Shown: positions 28,875-36,953 of the stretch, piece after piece | Numbering within the stretch: position 1 is the first letter of the stretch | Layout of the letters: every line of letters starts with the position of its first letter | From: Puniceibacterium antarcticum | GTDB taxonomy: Bacteria > Pseudomonadota > Alphaproteobacteria > Rhodobacterales > Rhodobacteraceae | Assembly (NCBI RefSeq): GCF_002760615.1 | Contig: NZ_AWWI01000121.1 | Location: 124,001 to 188,000, forward strand | Length of the DNA stretch: 64,000 bases | Direction of reading: 5' to 3' | Notes under the pieces: generated by a model | Told to the model about the DNA's origin: nothing | The model's input: the letters and a program-made list of their open reading frames with translations, nothing else | The model's database searches: none | Position numbers and translations under genes: made by a program

Positions 28875-30038
28875 ATGCCGGTCAAGAACCGCTTTGCAGA
28901 ACTGCATTCTGATATTACCGAATGGCGCCGCGATATGCACGCCCATCCCGAATTGCTGTTCGAGACGCACCGTACCAGTGCGCTGGTGGCGGAAAAGCTG
29001 CGGGCCTTTGGCTGTGACGAGGTGGTCGAGGGAATAGGGCGGACCGGGGTTGTCGGCATCATCAAGGGCAAGAGCGACACCAAGGGGCAGGTCATCGGGC
29101 TGCGCGCAGATATGGATGCGCTGCCGATCACCGAACAGACCGGTGTGGACTATGCCTCGACCAATCCCGGGGCGATGCATGCCTGTGGCCATGACGGTCA
29201 CACGGCCATGCTGCTGGGGGCGGCGCAGTATCTGGCGGAAACGCGGAACTTTGACGGCTCTGTCGCGGTGATCTTTCAGCCTGCCGAAGAGGGTGGCGGC
29301 GGTGGTCGCGAGATGTGCAAGGACGGGATGATGGAGCGGTTCGGCATCCAGGAAGTGTACGGCATGCACAACTGGCCGGGACAGCCGCTGGGAAAATTTG
29401 CAATCCGGCCCGGCCCGTTCTTTGCCGCAACCGACCTGTTTGACATCACGATCGAGGGCAAGGGTGGTCATGCCGCCAAGCCGCATGAGACCATCGACAG
29501 CACGCTTGTGACCGCGCATATCATCACCGCGCTGCAAAGCATCACCAGCCGCAATGCCGATCCGGTGAGCCAGCTTGTGGTGTCGGTGACCTCAATTGAA
29601 TCCTCGTCCAAGGCCTATAACGTCATTCCGCAGCGGGTGATGCTCAAGGGCACCGTGCGCACACTGTCCAACGAAAACCGTGATCTTGCAGAGAGCCGTA
29701 TGGGGGCCATCTGCAACGGTGTGGCCGAGGCGATGGGCGCCAAGGCGGTGCTGAACTATGTGCGCAACTATCCGGTGATGGTGAACAGCGAAGAACAGAC
29801 CAAATTTGCCGCAGATGTGGCGCGCGCCGTGTCTGGCGATTGTGCTGAGGCGCCGCTGGTCATGGGGGGTGAGGACTTCGCCTTTATGCTCGAAGAGCGG
29901 CCCGGAGCCTATATTCTTGTGGGCAATGGCGATACGGCGTCGGTGCATCACCCCGAATATAATTTCAACGACGACGCGATCCCGGCGGGCTGTAGCTGGT
30001 GGGCCGAGATCGTCGAGCGGCGGATGCCCGCCGCCTGA
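28875..30038 (+). CDS. M20 amidohydrolase (hippurate hydrolase / HipO-like)
   Basis: A 387-residue metal-dependent amidohydrolase. It shows DMHAHPELLF, the metal motif MHACGHDGHTAMLLGAA, the catalytic FQPAEEGGGGG, and C-terminal MGGEDFAFMLEERPGAY. The family cleaves N-acyl or N-aroyl amino acids such as hippurate or IAA-amino acid conjugates. AGGAGAG lies before the ATG. It follows the FAD oxidase at 130 bases, giving a five-part set (transporter, deacylase, oxidase, amidohydrolase) for N-acylated amino acids or small peptides. Confidence 0.92.
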   Translation: MPVKNRFAELHSDITEWRRDMHAHPELLFETHRTSALVAEKLRAFGCDEVVEGIGRTGVVGIIKGKSDTKGQVIGLRADMDALPITEQTGVDYASTNPGAMHACGHDGHTAMLLGAAQYLAETRNFDGSVAVIFQPAEEGGGGGREMCKDGMMERFGIQEVYGMHNWPGQPLGKFAIRPGPFFAATDLFDITIEGKGGHAAKPHETIDSTLVTAHIITALQSITSRNADPVSQLVVSVTSIESSSKAYNVIPQRVMLKGTVRTLSNENRDLAESRMGAICNGVAEAMGAKAVLNYVRNYPVMVNSEEQTKFAADVARAVSGDCAEAPLVMGGEDFAFMLEERPGAYILVGNGDTASVHHPEYNFNDDAIPAGCSWWAEIVERRMPAA

Positions 30039-30056
30039 TTGCCCTCTGGCGTGGGT

Positions 30057-30314
30057 CTACTCGGGCGCCTTTGCCTTGCGCGGCGCCCGGGGTTTGGCCG
30101 AGGTTTTGGAAGCTGTCTTTACCTTTGGCGCGGCTTTCGCCTTGGCGGGGGCCGGCTCATTGGCGGCTTTCTTGGCACGTTTGCGGTTGGCCTTTGCGGC
30201 CAGCGCCAGCTTGGCACGGTGCCAATGCGCCTCGTCCTGGCCATCGGGTTTGCCGGAATCGAGCCAGATCAGATAGGCGGCCTCGGCAATCTTTGAATCG
30301 TCTGGTTGGGGCAT
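30057..30314 (-). CDS. DUF2934 domain protein with Lys/Ala-rich tail
   Basis: An 85-residue protein. The first 35 residues (SKIAEAAYLIWLDSGKPDGQ then DEAHWHRAK) are a DUF2934 domain, small and of unknown function. The rest is a very basic Lys/Ala/Pro tail resembling the histone H1-like tails of bacterial DNA-binding proteins, so nucleic acid binding is possible but unproven. Convergent with the M20 amidohydrolase, only 18 bases apart. Confidence 0.75.
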   Translation of the reverse strand: MPQPDDSKIAEAAYLIWLDSGKPDGQDEAHWHRAKLALAAKANRKRAKKAANEPAPAKAKAAPKVKTASKTSAKPRAPRKAKAPE

Positions 30315-30485
30315 GTTTGTGCTCCGGGAGCTGGAATGTTGCGGGGTGGTCCGGGCTTCAGCCTAGGTCCGGGTGGTATGCACGCGCAATAATCCAGGAC
30401 ATTCAGGGAGCGCTTGCATCCCGATGCAGGGCTGGTGTGCCTGTTAGTTCCGCGTTAAGGGCGAGGGAACACGGAGGAAACGGCT

Positions 30486-31280
30486 GTGGTTGCCAATATC
30501 ATCTGCATCAAATGGGGCACGCTGTTTGGCCCGGAATATGTGAACCGGCTGTACTCCGGGGTGCGACGCAATCTGTCGGTGCCGGTGCGGTTCTTTTGCA
30601 TGACGGAACAAGCCGATGGTTTGCACCCGGAGATTGAGGTTCTGCCGCTGCCGGAGGAGCCGTTTCAGGAGCCGATGAATGCGGCACTGGCAGTGGCGAA
30701 CCGGCAGGGGGCGATGCGAAAGACTTCGCTGTTTCGCCGGGGGTTGGTGCGCGATCTGGAAGGGCCGTTTCTGGGCTTTGACCTTGATGTGGTGATCACC
30801 GGATCGCTCGATCCGCTGCTGGCGCTGGAGCCGGGCAAGGTGGCCATGCGTCACGACTGGGTGGAAAAGCGCAAGGGGCGGCCGACCGGGCACGGATCGG
30901 TGTTTCGCTTTGATCCCGAGGTGCACGGCTATCTTTACGACGACCTTGCCGCCAACCCCTATAAAGAGGTGGAAACGGCGCGCGGGTCCGAGCAGCGTTA
31001 TACCAGCCACAAGGCGATGGACCGCGGTGAGTTTGTCTATATCCCCGAGCCTTGGGTGGTCAGCTTCAAATATGACTGCAACCCGTTTCCGGGCAATTAC
31101 ATCCGCAAACCTCAGCTGCCCGACGACGCAAGGGTTGTCTGTTTCCACGGCCATCCCAAGATGCCAGAGGCGATTGAAGGTTATGGCAAGTCCCTGATCC
31201 GCTATTCCAAGCCCTGCGACTGGCTGCAGGACCACTGGGTTGCGCGGGCGACGGCGGATCTGGGCGCGCAATTCGCCTGA
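30486..31280 (+). CDS. Putative glycosyltransferase
   Basis: A 264-residue cytoplasmic protein. The N-terminal half resembles a GT-A Rossmann domain: MVANIICIKWGTLFGPEYVN, an FFCMTEQADGL segment, and a DxD-like FDLDVVITGSLDPLL near residue 99 that could hold metal and nucleotide sugar. Later CFHGHPKMPEA is typical of a group of capsule/LPS-related transferases in roseobacters. The GTG start at 30486 is supported by GGAGGA upstream. Donor and acceptor unknown. Monocistronic as far as seen. Confidence 0.65.
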   Translation: MVANIICIKWGTLFGPEYVNRLYSGVRRNLSVPVRFFCMTEQADGLHPEIEVLPLPEEPFQEPMNAALAVANRQGAMRKTSLFRRGLVRDLEGPFLGFDLDVVITGSLDPLLALEPGKVAMRHDWVEKRKGRPTGHGSVFRFDPEVHGYLYDDLAANPYKEVETARGSEQRYTSHKAMDRGEFVYIPEPWVVSFKYDCNPFPGNYIRKPQLPDDARVVCFHGHPKMPEAIEGYGKSLIRYSKPCDWLQDHWVARATADLGAQFA

Positions 31281-31407
31281 TTTTGGTGCAGTTGCACAGG
31301 CTTGTGTCTGGCAGATCTTGGCCAGACTGCGCGCGCATGGTCTTGCCCCATTGCACGTCGGCAGGGTAAGAGCGGGATCAAGAGCAACTTAGAGAAGGTG
31401 CAAAGGC

Positions 31408-32667
31408 ATGCGTCGAGTAGTGGTAACAGGCCTGGGTCTTGTGACTCCGCTGGCCTGCGGGGTCGAAGAGAGCTGGAGCCGTCTGCTGGACGGGCAATCA
31501 GGAGCGGGGCCGATCACCCGTTTCGATGCGAGTGCTCTGGCCACCACCTATGCTTGCGAAGTCCCGGTGGGGGATGGCAGTAACGGTACGTTCAACGCTG
31601 ATGACTGGATGAGCCCGAAAGAGCAGCGCAAGGTTGATGATTTCATCCTGTTCGGGATGGCTGCTGCGGCACAGGCGGTGAAGGATTCCGGTTGGGCCCC
31701 AGAGGACCGCGAGAGTCTGGACCGCACCGGTGTCATGATCGGCTCGGGGATCGGGGGGCTGAATTCCATTGCCCAGACCGCCCTGCTGATCAAGGAAAAG
31801 GGCCCGCGCCGGGTCAGCCCGTTCTTTATTCCCGGGGCGCTGATCAACCTGATCTCGGGTCAGGTGTCGATACGCTTTGGGTTCCGGGGGCCGAATCATT
31901 CGGTTGTGACGGCCTGTTCCACGGGTGCCCATGCCATTGGCGATGCGGCGCGCATCATCCGCGATGATGATGCCGATGTTATGATTGCCGGAGGGGCCGA
32001 GGGCGCGATCTGCGAGATCGGCATTGCTGGTTTCAACGCCTGCAAGGCGCTGAGCACAGCCCATGCGGATGATCCAACCAAGGCCAGCCGTCCCTATGAC
32101 CGCGACCGCGACGGTTTCGTCATGGGCGAGGGCGCGGGTATTGTCGTGCTGGAAGAATACGAACATGCCAAGGCGCGTGGTGCGCATATCTATGCCGAGG
32201 TTCTGGGCTATGGTCTGTCGGGTGATGCCTATCACATCACCGCGCCTGCATCGGATGGCGACGGGGCTGAGCGGTCCATGCGGATGGCGCTGAAAAAAGC
32301 CGGTCTGCAGCCGGGGGATCTGGATTATATCAACGCACATGGCACATCGACCATGGCGGATACCATCGAACTTGCCGCGGTTGAACGGATGCTGGGAGAT
32401 GCGGCTTCCAACGTCACCATGTCGTCGACCAAATCGGCGACAGGTCACCTGCTGGGCGCTGCGGGCGCGATCGAGGCAATCTTTTCGATCCTCGCGATCC
32501 GCGATCAGGTGGCGCCGCCGACCATCAACCTTGACAACCCAGAGGTCGAAAGCCGGGTGGACCTTGCCCCCAATGCCAAGCGGGAACGCAAGGTGCGTTA
32601 CGCGCTGTCAAATTCCTTTGGGTTTGGCGGCACCAACGCATCGGTGATTTTCGGGAAGGTGGACTAA
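31408..32667 (+). CDS. fabF: 3-oxoacyl-ACP synthase II
   Basis: Condensing enzyme of type II fatty acid synthesis, 419 residues. The Cys-His-His triad is Cys170 (VTACSTGAHA), His311 (NAHGTST) and His347 (KSATGHLLGAAG), with the C-terminal NSFGFGGTNAS loop intact. Start at 31408 follows gaaggtgcaaagg. An acpP gene, which usually precedes fabF, is not next to it here. The stop overlaps the mltG start by one base (TAATG). Confidence 0.97.
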   Translation: MRRVVVTGLGLVTPLACGVEESWSRLLDGQSGAGPITRFDASALATTYACEVPVGDGSNGTFNADDWMSPKEQRKVDDFILFGMAAAAQAVKDSGWAPEDRESLDRTGVMIGSGIGGLNSIAQTALLIKEKGPRRVSPFFIPGALINLISGQVSIRFGFRGPNHSVVTACSTGAHAIGDAARIIRDDDADVMIAGGAEGAICEIGIAGFNACKALSTAHADDPTKASRPYDRDRDGFVMGEGAGIVVLEEYEHAKARGAHIYAEVLGYGLSGDAYHITAPASDGDGAERSMRMALKKAGLQPGDLDYINAHGTSTMADTIELAAVERMLGDAASNVTMSSTKSATGHLLGAAGAIEAIFSILAIRDQVAPPTINLDNPEVESRVDLAPNAKRERKVRYALSNSFGFGGTNASVIFGKVD

Positions 32668-33830
32668 TGTGGCGCAATATCGCTTCTAACGCGCTGACCT
32701 TTCTTGTGGTGTTGGTCTTTCTGGCCGGCGGTGTGCTGATCTGGGCGCAGCAGGAATATTCTGATGCGGGCCCTTTGGCGCAGCCGATCTGCGTCACGGT
32801 GCAGCGCGGGTCGAACATGCGGCGCGTGTCGGATGAGCTGGTAAGCCAGGGTGCGGTCAGCAGCGGAACCCTGTTCCGGCTGGGCGCGGATTACGCCGAA
32901 AAGTCGGCGCAGTTGAAGGCGGGCAGCTATCTGGTGCCCGAAAGATCCTCGATGTCGGAAATCACGGAGATCGTGACCAAGGGCGGCGCGAGCACCTGCG
33001 GCACGGAAGTTGTGTACCGCGTCGGCATCAATCAGGCGGATGTGCAGGTGCGCGAGCTGGATCCGGTGTCGGGCCGGTTTGAGGATGTGATCGAGTTTAA
33101 TCCTGCCGATGGCACGGCACCGGAACAATATGATGCCGTCAAGCAAAAGCCAGATACGCGGTTCCGCGTCGCGCTGGCCGAGGGCGTGACCAGCTGGCAG
33201 GTGGTGAACGAGCTGCGAGAGGTTGATGTGCTGGAAGGCGATGTCATCGATATACCCGCAGAAGGCACGCTTGCGCCTGACAGCTACGAGATCCAGCCTG
33301 GGGATACGCTGGCGTCGGTCATCGGGCGGATGCAGGAGGCACAGGAGCTGATCCTTGCCAATGCCTGGGCCAACCGCGCGCCGGACCTGCCGCTGAAAAC
33401 ACCCGAAGAAGCGCTTGTGCTGGCGTCGATTGTCGAGAAAGAGACGGGCATCCCGTCCGAGCGTGAACAGGTGGCGGCAGTGTTTGTGAACCGCCTGAAC
33501 ACTGGAATGCGGCTGCAGACGGACCCGACGGTGATCTATGGGATCACCAACGGTGAGGGCATTCTGGGGCGTGGTTTGCGCCGATCGGAACTGGATGCAT
33601 CGACGCCCTACAACACCTATGTCATCGCGGGGCTGCCGCCGACCCCTATTGCAAACCCGGGACGGGCGAGCATTCTGGCGGCGCTCAACCCGGATACGGC
33701 GGATTATGTGTACTTCGTCGCCAAGACGCTGGATCCGGCGGATGGCCATGTCTTTGCCGAGACGCTGGCCGAGCATAATGCGAATGTTGCGGCCTATCGT
33801 CGGCTTGAGGCTGAGCGCGCCAATCAGTGA
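32667..33830 (+). CDS. mltG: Endolytic murein transglycosylase
   Basis: A 387-residue inner-membrane protein of the YceG family that cuts nascent glycan strands and so sets their length. It has one N-terminal membrane anchor (residues 11-29), a LysM-like stretch (VTVQRGSNMRRVSDELVSQG) and the YceG domain with the catalytic Glu in LASIVEKETG and the substrate-groove block LQTDPTVIYG. The fabF-mltG arrangement is common in alphaproteobacteria. A strong terminator follows 28 bases downstream. Confidence 0.95.
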   Translation: MWRNIASNALTFLVVLVFLAGGVLIWAQQEYSDAGPLAQPICVTVQRGSNMRRVSDELVSQGAVSSGTLFRLGADYAEKSAQLKAGSYLVPERSSMSEITEIVTKGGASTCGTEVVYRVGINQADVQVRELDPVSGRFEDVIEFNPADGTAPEQYDAVKQKPDTRFRVALAEGVTSWQVVNELREVDVLEGDVIDIPAEGTLAPDSYEIQPGDTLASVIGRMQEAQELILANAWANRAPDLPLKTPEEALVLASIVEKETGIPSEREQVAAVFVNRLNTGMRLQTDPTVIYGITNGEGILGRGLRRSELDASTPYNTYVIAGLPPTPIANPGRASILAALNPDTADYVYFVAKTLDPADGHVFAETLAEHNANVAAYRRLEAERANQ

Positions 33831-33857
33831 GCATTGCTGTTTGGGTAACTGGATAAG

Positions 33858-33888
33858 AGGCGGGTTTCGATGGAAACCCGCCTTTTTG
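33858..33888 (+). terminator. Rho-independent terminator of fabF-mltG
   Basis: The stem ggcgggtttc / gaaacccgcc with a gatg loop is followed by five T residues (33883-33887). Confidence 0.93.
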
Positions 33889-33899
33889 CTTATCCGCGC

Positions 33900-33999
33900 T
33901 AAAGCATCCCGCCTTGAACTTGTCTCACTTATTCGCTGCCTGTGGGCTGCGCCTCCAACGCGAAAAGCGATGAATGTGTTTCAGGTTCGAGGCTGGGCG
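33900..33999 (+). repeat. 100-base intergenic repeat, copy upstream of the GTA cluster
   Basis: Matches the copy at 38359-38458 at 80 of 100 positions without a gap (counted by hand); the core from tgggctgcgcctcc to aaaagcgatg is nearly identical. Its arms (taaagc.. and gcgaaaagcgatg) are roughly complementary, so it may fold. It lies directly after the mltG terminator and before the 3' end of the FAH-family gene. Confidence 0.75.
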
Positions 34000-34033
34000 T
34001 TCGAGGTTCTGCTTTGCCGACGCGGGACAGTCT

Positions 34034-34810
34034 TCAGCCTGCGGCATCCTCTGCCGCCAGCGTCACAGTCAGTGTTCCGATTCCTTCGATCACGACCTCG
34101 ACCTTGTTGCCGACCTTGATCGGGCGCGCGCCGATAGAGGTACCGCAGGCGATGACATCACCGGGATGCAACGTCATGTCGCGTGACAGCAAGCTGACGA
34201 TCTGGGACGGGGGCATGATCATGTCCGAAGCCGGATAGGATTGCCGCTCGCGGCCATCCACCAGGACCTTGATGGTCAGCGCCTGCCAGTCAAGCCCGGT
34301 CGCGATCACCGGCCCGATGACCCCGAAGCCGTCAAACCCTTTTGCGCGGGTCCATTGTGGAAAGGATGGATCGGCGTTCAGGATGTCGATCGAGGTCAGA
34401 TCGTTCACACAGGTATAGCCGAAAATGGCATCCTGAGCTTGATCCGCGGTGGCGTTGTGACAGGTCTTGCCGATGACGATGCCCAGCTCGCCCTCGAACA
34501 GGACGCGGCCTGCGCAAGCGGGCAGGGTCACTGTCGCGCCGGGACCAGAAAGCGCCGTATCCGGTTTCAGGAAATAGAGCGGATGGTCGGGTGGGGTCCA
34601 GCCATTGCGTTCGGCGGCGGCATGGAAGTTGTTCCAGAGGCCGATGAATTTGGCCGGAGTACAGGGAGGGAGGAGGGTGAGATTGGCCAGCGGCTCGGGC
34701 GCGCCGGTGTCTTCTTCGGCGCCGAGATGTGCGCGTGGATGCAGGGCATCCCCCCTGATCACGCCGGTTATAATGCGTCCGTCTGCACAAGTTGCGCGTG
34801 CCCATTCCAT
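34034..34810 (-). CDS. Fumarylacetoacetate hydrolase family protein
   Basis: A 258-residue metal-dependent enzyme. The FAH fold metal ligands are in LFEGELGIVIGK (Glu-x-Glu) and the Asp of NDLTSIDIL; the C-terminal half carries GDVIACGTSIG. Family members hydrolyse or decarboxylate 2-oxo acids in aromatic degradation, such as 2-hydroxyhepta-2,4-diene-1,7-dioate isomerase (HpcE-like) or acylpyruvases. GGAGGA precedes the ATG at 34810. It stands alone, so the pathway is unknown. It is transcribed away from the GTA cluster. Confidence 0.87.
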   Translation of the reverse strand: MEWARATCADGRIITGVIRGDALHPRAHLGAEEDTGAPEPLANLTLLPPCTPAKFIGLWNNFHAAAERNGWTPPDHPLYFLKPDTALSGPGATVTLPACAGRVLFEGELGIVIGKTCHNATADQAQDAIFGYTCVNDLTSIDILNADPSFPQWTRAKGFDGFGVIGPVIATGLDWQALTIKVLVDGRERQSYPASDMIMPPSQIVSLLSRDMTLHPGDVIACGTSIGARPIKVGNKVEVVIEGIGTLTVTLAAEDAAG

Positions 34811-35019
34811 GATATCTGTCCTCCGTCTGATACGCAAAGGACAGTCTCAGATATCGGTCACGGAGGAAAGCGGGCTTTGCCACAGGGGGCGGGATTTGCG
34901 CGTCAGCATGGTGAGGTTTGAGTGTTTTGGGATTTGATAACGCTGCTTTCAGAAAGGCATATGCTTCAATAAATAATTATTAAACAAATGGTTAAAGGCT
35001 CGTTCGCTGTGAATTCGGA
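34811..35019. other. AT-rich region upstream of the GTA promoter
   Basis: This gap holds the FAH-gene leader and, at about 34960-35000, an unusually AT-rich block with the palindrome aataattatt (34972-34981). The block sits about 40 bases before the -35 of the proposed GTA promoter and could act as an UP element or a protein site. No gene seen. Confidence 0.4.
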
Positions 35020-35048
35020 TTGACTTTGCGTACGGTCCGAGGTATCTG
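35020..35048 (+). promoter_or_regulatory. Candidate sigma-70 promoter of the GTA cluster
   Basis: TTGACT (35020-35025), a 17-base spacer, and TATCTG (35043-35048). The -35 matches consensus at five of six positions; the -10 is weak. A transcript would start near 35055. Confidence 0.45.
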
Positions 35049-35054
35049 TTTTGC

Positions 35055-35159
35055 ATGCTGGAAGAGATGAGCAAGCGGCCCCGGAGACATCCGGTTGGCC
35101 GCTTTTTTCGTCTCGTTCGAGGGCGGAGATCCACGAAAGAAGGCATGGGCAGACTATGA
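35055..35159 (+). CDS. Possible 34-codon leader peptide of the GTA cluster
   Basis: An ATG at 35055 opens a frame starting MLEEMSKRPRRHPVG. It is strongly basic (many Arg), runs straight through the terminator hairpin at 35073-35108 and ends in an ATGA overlap with the g1 start at 35156. No strong ribosome binding site is visible, and if transcription starts near 35055 it would be nearly leaderless. Its value is the position: translation through the hairpin could affect termination. It may also be chance. Confidence 0.3.
   Translation: MLEEMSKRPRRHPVGRFFRLVRGRRSTKEGMGRL
35073..35108 (+). terminator. Strong hairpin terminator in the GTA leader
   Basis: The arms aagcggcc (35073-35080) and ggccgctt (35097-35104) enclose a second ccgg/ccgg pairing, and the run of six T residues is at 35103-35108. 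It lies between the candidate promoter and the first GTA gene, so unless read through it would stop most transcripts after about 55 bases. Confidence 0.75.
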
Positions 35160-35485
35160 CGTTGATCAGGCAAGAGACACGGCTTTCTGAACTAGAAACG
35201 ACACGCGCGCAAATCGCGGAGACACTCAAGAGCATCACACAGCAGATCGTCGCACTGAGGTCGAAGGTTGAAGATGAGAATTTGGGCCAGACTAGGGAGG
35301 TTGGCCAGCTTCTTTCCGACACACGTTATTGGCTGAGGGCAGCCAGAGAAACGGAGGCTGAAATTGAAATTGTCGAAAAGCAACGGGCAGGTGTTGTCCA
35401 TGGCTACGGGCTTGACCTTGAGCATGCACGATCTGAAATCGGGTGCCGCCTGGCTCGGCTCCGTCGATGCTGCCGTGAGGGATGA
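35156..35485 (+). CDS. GTA gp1, small terminase-type protein
   Basis: A 109-residue, largely helical protein with heptad-like repeats (LSELETTRAQIAETLKSITQ) predicted to form a coiled coil. It ends HARSEIGCRLARLRR, the conserved tail of Rhodobacter GTA gp1, which recent work identifies as the small terminase subunit that works with gp2. The start at 35156 overlaps the leader ORF stop. Its 3' 86 bases overlap the gp2 gene. Confidence 0.75.
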   Translation: MTLIRQETRLSELETTRAQIAETLKSITQQIVALRSKVEDENLGQTREVGQLLSDTRYWLRAARETEAEIEIVEKQRAGVVHGYGLDLEHARSEIGCRLARLRRCCREG

Positions 35486-36776
35486 GTTCATTTCCGAACT
35501 CAGTGAGGGAGAGCTTCTGGCTCTCCCGTATCTTTTCGAATTCTGGGCGATGGACCATCAGCTGCCCCCGGACGGCAATTGGCGCTCTTGGGTCATTCTG
35601 GGGGGGCGCGGGGCTGGCAAGACTCGCGCGGGTGCTGAATGGGTGCGTGCCGCTGTCGAAGGGGCGCGGCCGCTGGACCCGGGGCGCTGCAAGCGTGTGG
35701 CGCTGGTGGGCGAGACGCTGGATCAGGTGCGGGAGGTGATGATCTTTGGCGAAAGCGGGATCATCGCCTGTTCACCGCCGGATCGCCGTCCCGTCTGGTC
35801 GGCGACGCGCAAGACGCTGCGCTGGCCGAATGGGGCTGAGGCGATGGCGTTTTCGGCGCATGATCCTGAATCCCTGCGCGGGCCGCAGTTTGATGCGGCC
35901 TGGGTGGATGAGCTGGCGAAATGGAAAAAGGGTCAGGACACCTGGGACATGCTGCAGTTCGGTCTGCGCCTGGGAGAGCGTCCACAGGTCTGCGCAACGA
36001 CGACGCCGCGGAATGTGGGTGTGTTGAAAGAGCTGCTGGCTTCGTCTTCGACGGTGGTGACCCATGCCACAACCGAAACCAACAAGGCCAATCTGGCGGA
36101 GTCCTTTCTGGAAGAGGTCAGGGCGCGCTACGACGGGACCCGACTGGGGCGGCAGGAGCTGGACGGCGTGCTTTTGGAGGATGTGGAAGGGGCCCTGTGG
36201 AGCCGCGCCGCGCTGGAGGCGCTTGGGATCGAAGATCTGCCTGCCTTTGATCGCATCGTCGTGGCGGTGGATCCACCGGTGACCGGCAAGGCGGGATCCG
36301 ATGAATGCGGTATCATCGTGGTGGGTGCCCAGACGAACGGGCCGCCGCAAGACTGGCGTGCCGTCGTGCTGGAGGATTGCAGCGTGCAGGGGCTGGGGCC
36401 ACTGGGCTGGGCGAATGCCGCCGTGCAGGCCATGGAAAAATGGGGGGCGGACCGCCTGGTGGCGGAGGTCAACCAGGGCGGTGACATGGTCGAGACGGTG
36501 CTGCGTCAGATCGATCCGCTGCTGCCGGTGACCAAGGTCCATGCGGCCAAGGGCAAGGTTGCGCGGGCGGAACCGGTGGCGGCGCTGTATGAGCAGGGGC
36601 GGGTCGCTCATGCGCGCGGCCTAGGTCTGCTGGAAGATCAGATGTGCCGGATGAGCAGGCAGGGCTATGCGGGCAAGGGCAGCCCCGACCGCGTGGATGC
36701 ACTGGTCTGGGCGCTGAGCGAGCTGCTTATTCTGCCAGCTGCCACATGGCGCCACCCGAGGCTGCGCACGCTGTGA
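35400..36776 (+). CDS. GTA gp2, large terminase
   Basis: DNA-packaging motor of about 458 residues. The N-terminal ATPase has Walker A GGRGAGKTRAGAEW and Walker B FDAAWVDELAKW; the ATP-coupling CATTTPRNVG follows. The C-terminal RNase H-type nuclease starts IVVAVDPPVTGKAGSDECG with the first metal-binding Asp. In GTAs the nuclease cuts host DNA without sequence choice into particle-sized pieces. The start is uncertain. ATG 35400 is used, but TTG 35364 has an excellent GGAGG at the right distance and would lengthen the overlap with gp1. Confidence 0.92.
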   Translation: MATGLTLSMHDLKSGAAWLGSVDAAVRDEFISELSEGELLALPYLFEFWAMDHQLPPDGNWRSWVILGGRGAGKTRAGAEWVRAAVEGARPLDPGRCKRVALVGETLDQVREVMIFGESGIIACSPPDRRPVWSATRKTLRWPNGAEAMAFSAHDPESLRGPQFDAAWVDELAKWKKGQDTWDMLQFGLRLGERPQVCATTTPRNVGVLKELLASSSTVVTHATTETNKANLAESFLEEVRARYDGTRLGRQELDGVLLEDVEGALWSRAALEALGIEDLPAFDRIVVAVDPPVTGKAGSDECGIIVVGAQTNGPPQDWRAVVLEDCSVQGLGPLGWANAAVQAMEKWGADRLVAEVNQGGDMVETVLRQIDPLLPVTKVHAAKGKVARAEPVAALYEQGRVAHARGLGLLEDQMCRMSRQGYAGKGSPDRVDALVWALSELLILPAATWRHPRLRTL

Positions 36777-36953
36777 TGAAGCGTTGTTAACCCTGTCTGA
36801 CTAGGGTGGTTTTTGAGGATGACAGGCCCGCCTGTCGCAAGCCCGCAGAGAGCGGTTCACCAAGAGAGCAAATGGATCGGGCGGGGGCGCGTGATGGCCC
36901 CGGCGGGGGTGCCCCTGTGCCCTGACGAGACCGGAACCTGAGGAGCGAGACGA

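Noticed and set aside
34980-34995. TTAA-acaaatgg-TTAA upstream of the GTA cluster, resembling a CtrA box
   Set aside because: The CtrA consensus has seven bases between the TTAA halves and this has eight. In R. capsulatus CtrA acts on the GTA mainly through GafA, and the block is simply AT-rich.
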